Assembly (NCBI GenBank): GCA_030617525.1
Contig: JAUWVG010000020.1
Span: 1 to 13,708 of the forward strand
Origin: Candidatus Aminicenantota bacterium
Lineage (GTDB): Bacteria > Acidobacteriota > Aminicenantia > Aminicenantales > Aminicenantaceae
Direction: 5' to 3'
DNA length: 13,708 bases
This document shows, piece after piece, positions 12,872 through 13,708 of this stretch (positions are counted from its first letter, which is position 1; every line of letters starts with the position of its first letter). Under the pieces are notes generated by a model. The model was given only the letters and a program-made list of their open reading frames with translations, made no database searches and was not told the DNA's origin. The translations under genes and the position numbers were made by a program.

Positions 12872-13522
12872 ATGGAAAGTGCCAAGAAGAGGATTGGTGA
12901 GATCATACGGGTCCTGTATCGTGAGTACCCTGGGAGCCGTACGGCACTGAGTTTCCAAACACCGCATCAGATCCTTGTGGCCACGATTCTTTCGGCGCAG
13001 TGCACCGATGCACGTGTCAATTTGATTACTCCGGCTCTCTTTAAAAAGTATTGCTCCGCTTCAGATTTTGCCCGAGCCAAGCCTGAAGAACTCCAGGAAG
13101 AAATCCGTTCCACGGGATTTTTTAGGAATAAATCTAAACATATTATTTTGGCTTCTCGTAAAATTGTAGAAGATTTTAAAGGGAAAGTGCCCGACAGTAT
13201 GGAAGCACTCCTCACCTTGCCAGGTGTGGCAAGGAAGACGGCAAACATTGTGCTGACCAGTGGATACGGCCGGGCGGAAGGCATCGCCGTCGACACCCAT
13301 GTCAAGAGATTGTCCCGAAGGTTGGGATTGAGTCAAGAAAATAATCCCGATAAAATCGAGTTGGATCTTTTGGGTTTGGTTCCAAAAAAGGATTGGTTGG
13401 ATTTCAATTATGTTTTTGTCAACCACGGCCGGAATGTCTGTCAGGCACGCAAACCTCGCTGTCCTGAATGTGTTCTGAAATCTCTCTGTCCCTCGGCAGT
13501 GGAAGCATCTCCAATTCCGTGA
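12872..13522 (+). CDS. nth: Endonuclease III (DNA glycosylase/AP lyase)
   Basis: The 216-residue base-excision-repair enzyme removes oxidised pyrimidines and cleaves the abasic site. The helix-hairpin-helix LPGVARKTANIVL holds the catalytic Lys122. The catalytic Asp141 is in IAVDTHV. The C-terminal Fe-S loop is C190-x6-C197-x2-C200-x5-C206, exactly the Nth pattern. The early ILSAQCTD motif is also present. No ribosome site is obvious; the ATG lies three bases after the rubrerythrin stop, so translation is probably coupled. It is the last gene of the operon and another [4Fe-4S] protein linked to oxidative damage, consistent with the preceding genes. Confidence 0.97.
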   Translation: MESAKKRIGEIIRVLYREYPGSRTALSFQTPHQILVATILSAQCTDARVNLITPALFKKYCSASDFARAKPEELQEEIRSTGFFRNKSKHIILASRKIVEDFKGKVPDSMEALLTLPGVARKTANIVLTSGYGRAEGIAVDTHVKRLSRRLGLSQENNPDKIELDLLGLVPKKDWLDFNYVFVNHGRNVCQARKPRCPECVLKSLCPSAVEASPIP

Positions 13523-13555
13523 TATGAAGAACGTGTTCAAAAAAGTGAAAAGAAA

Positions 13556-13708
13556 TCAAGTAAGAAAAAATATGAAAAGGTGGAAGCGCTCCACTCGGAT
13601 TTTTAACGCCATTCCCTCATCGTTCCTCTCGGCGCCTCCGTAACTCCGCGCGTAAACCTTGCTCACTAAAGAGAGAATTTCCAAGAAGACGCGTACCACT
13701 TTTCTTAA
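13556..13708 (-). other. Unassigned open frame entering from the right edge on the - strand; more GC-rich stretch
   Basis: Reading leftwards from the window edge, the frame is open for 50 codons and stops at 13556-13558. It includes the segment SKVYARSYGGAERNDEG. It overlaps the candidate terminator and does not resemble a family I recognise. The bases around 13605-13660 are more GC-rich than the rest of the window, with several CG-rich words. It could be the end of a convergent gene, part of a dispersed repeat, or chance. A start codon, if any, lies outside the window. Confidence 0.2.
13580..13604 (+). terminator. Weak factor-independent terminator candidate after nth
   Basis: A 5-bp stem, GTGGA/TCCAC, with a 5-base loop (AGCGC) is followed after a short gap by five T residues (13600-13604). 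A G-T pair could extend the stem by one. On the other strand the same stem is followed by CTTTTC and then a T-rich run, so it might act in both directions. The stem is short, so confidence is modest. Confidence 0.4.

Noticed and set aside
13061..13540. 159-codon open frame on the - strand opposite nth
   Set aside because: It is antisense to the conserved catalytic and Fe-S parts of endonuclease III. The peptide shows no domain and there is no ribosome site.

Overview
The window carries about 13.5 kb of tightly packed genes, all on the + strand. It comes from an anaerobic (at most microaerophilic) diderm bacterium. The supporting genes are a rubredoxin, an NADH:rubredoxin-type reductase, two rubrerythrin/ferritin-like proteins, a ferredoxin-dependent 2-oxoacid oxidoreductase, a cluster of iron-sulfur assembly genes and an outer-membrane barrel protein. 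Base composition is moderate (roughly mid-40s % GC by eye). The phylum cannot be fixed from the sequence; a sulfur- or sulfate-metabolising or fermentative lineage would fit.

Region 1 (1-2569) is an oxygen/peroxide-defence cluster: the tail of a ferritin-like protein, rubredoxin, an FAD/NAD reductase that probably reduces rubredoxin, and an overlapping outer-membrane porin-like gene. Region 2 (2663-3991) is purA, a housekeeping purine gene. Region 3 (4037-8865) is a regulator/target unit: a GAF-PAS-AAA+-Fis sigma-54 activator, a 202-bp spacer, then korA-korB. The spacer holds a perfect 18-bp palindrome, two T7 tracts and a strong -24/-12 promoter. It reads as a local circuit in which the activator turns on the 2-oxoacid:ferredoxin oxidoreductase.

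Region 4 (8911-13522) looks like one operon: nfu, iscS-like, iscU, tusA-like, a small STAS protein, nadA, rubrerythrin and nth. The first four are Fe-S or sulfur-handling proteins. NadA and Nth are Fe-S enzymes, and rubrerythrin is an iron protein, so assembly machinery and clients lie together. The most striking observation is that the IscS-like protein keeps the cysteine-desulfurase fold and the persulfide cysteine, but has lost the PLP-binding lysine (Gln instead) and several other PLP or substrate residues. Its IscU partner keeps all its active-site residues and has an added double zinc-ribbon tail. This suggests Fe-S assembly in which 'IscS' is not a desulfurase and sulfur comes from sulfide or another donor, as has been reported for the Archaeoglobus fulgidus IscS.

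The last 186 bases hold a possible terminator and a more GC-rich stretch with an unassigned open frame on the - strand.
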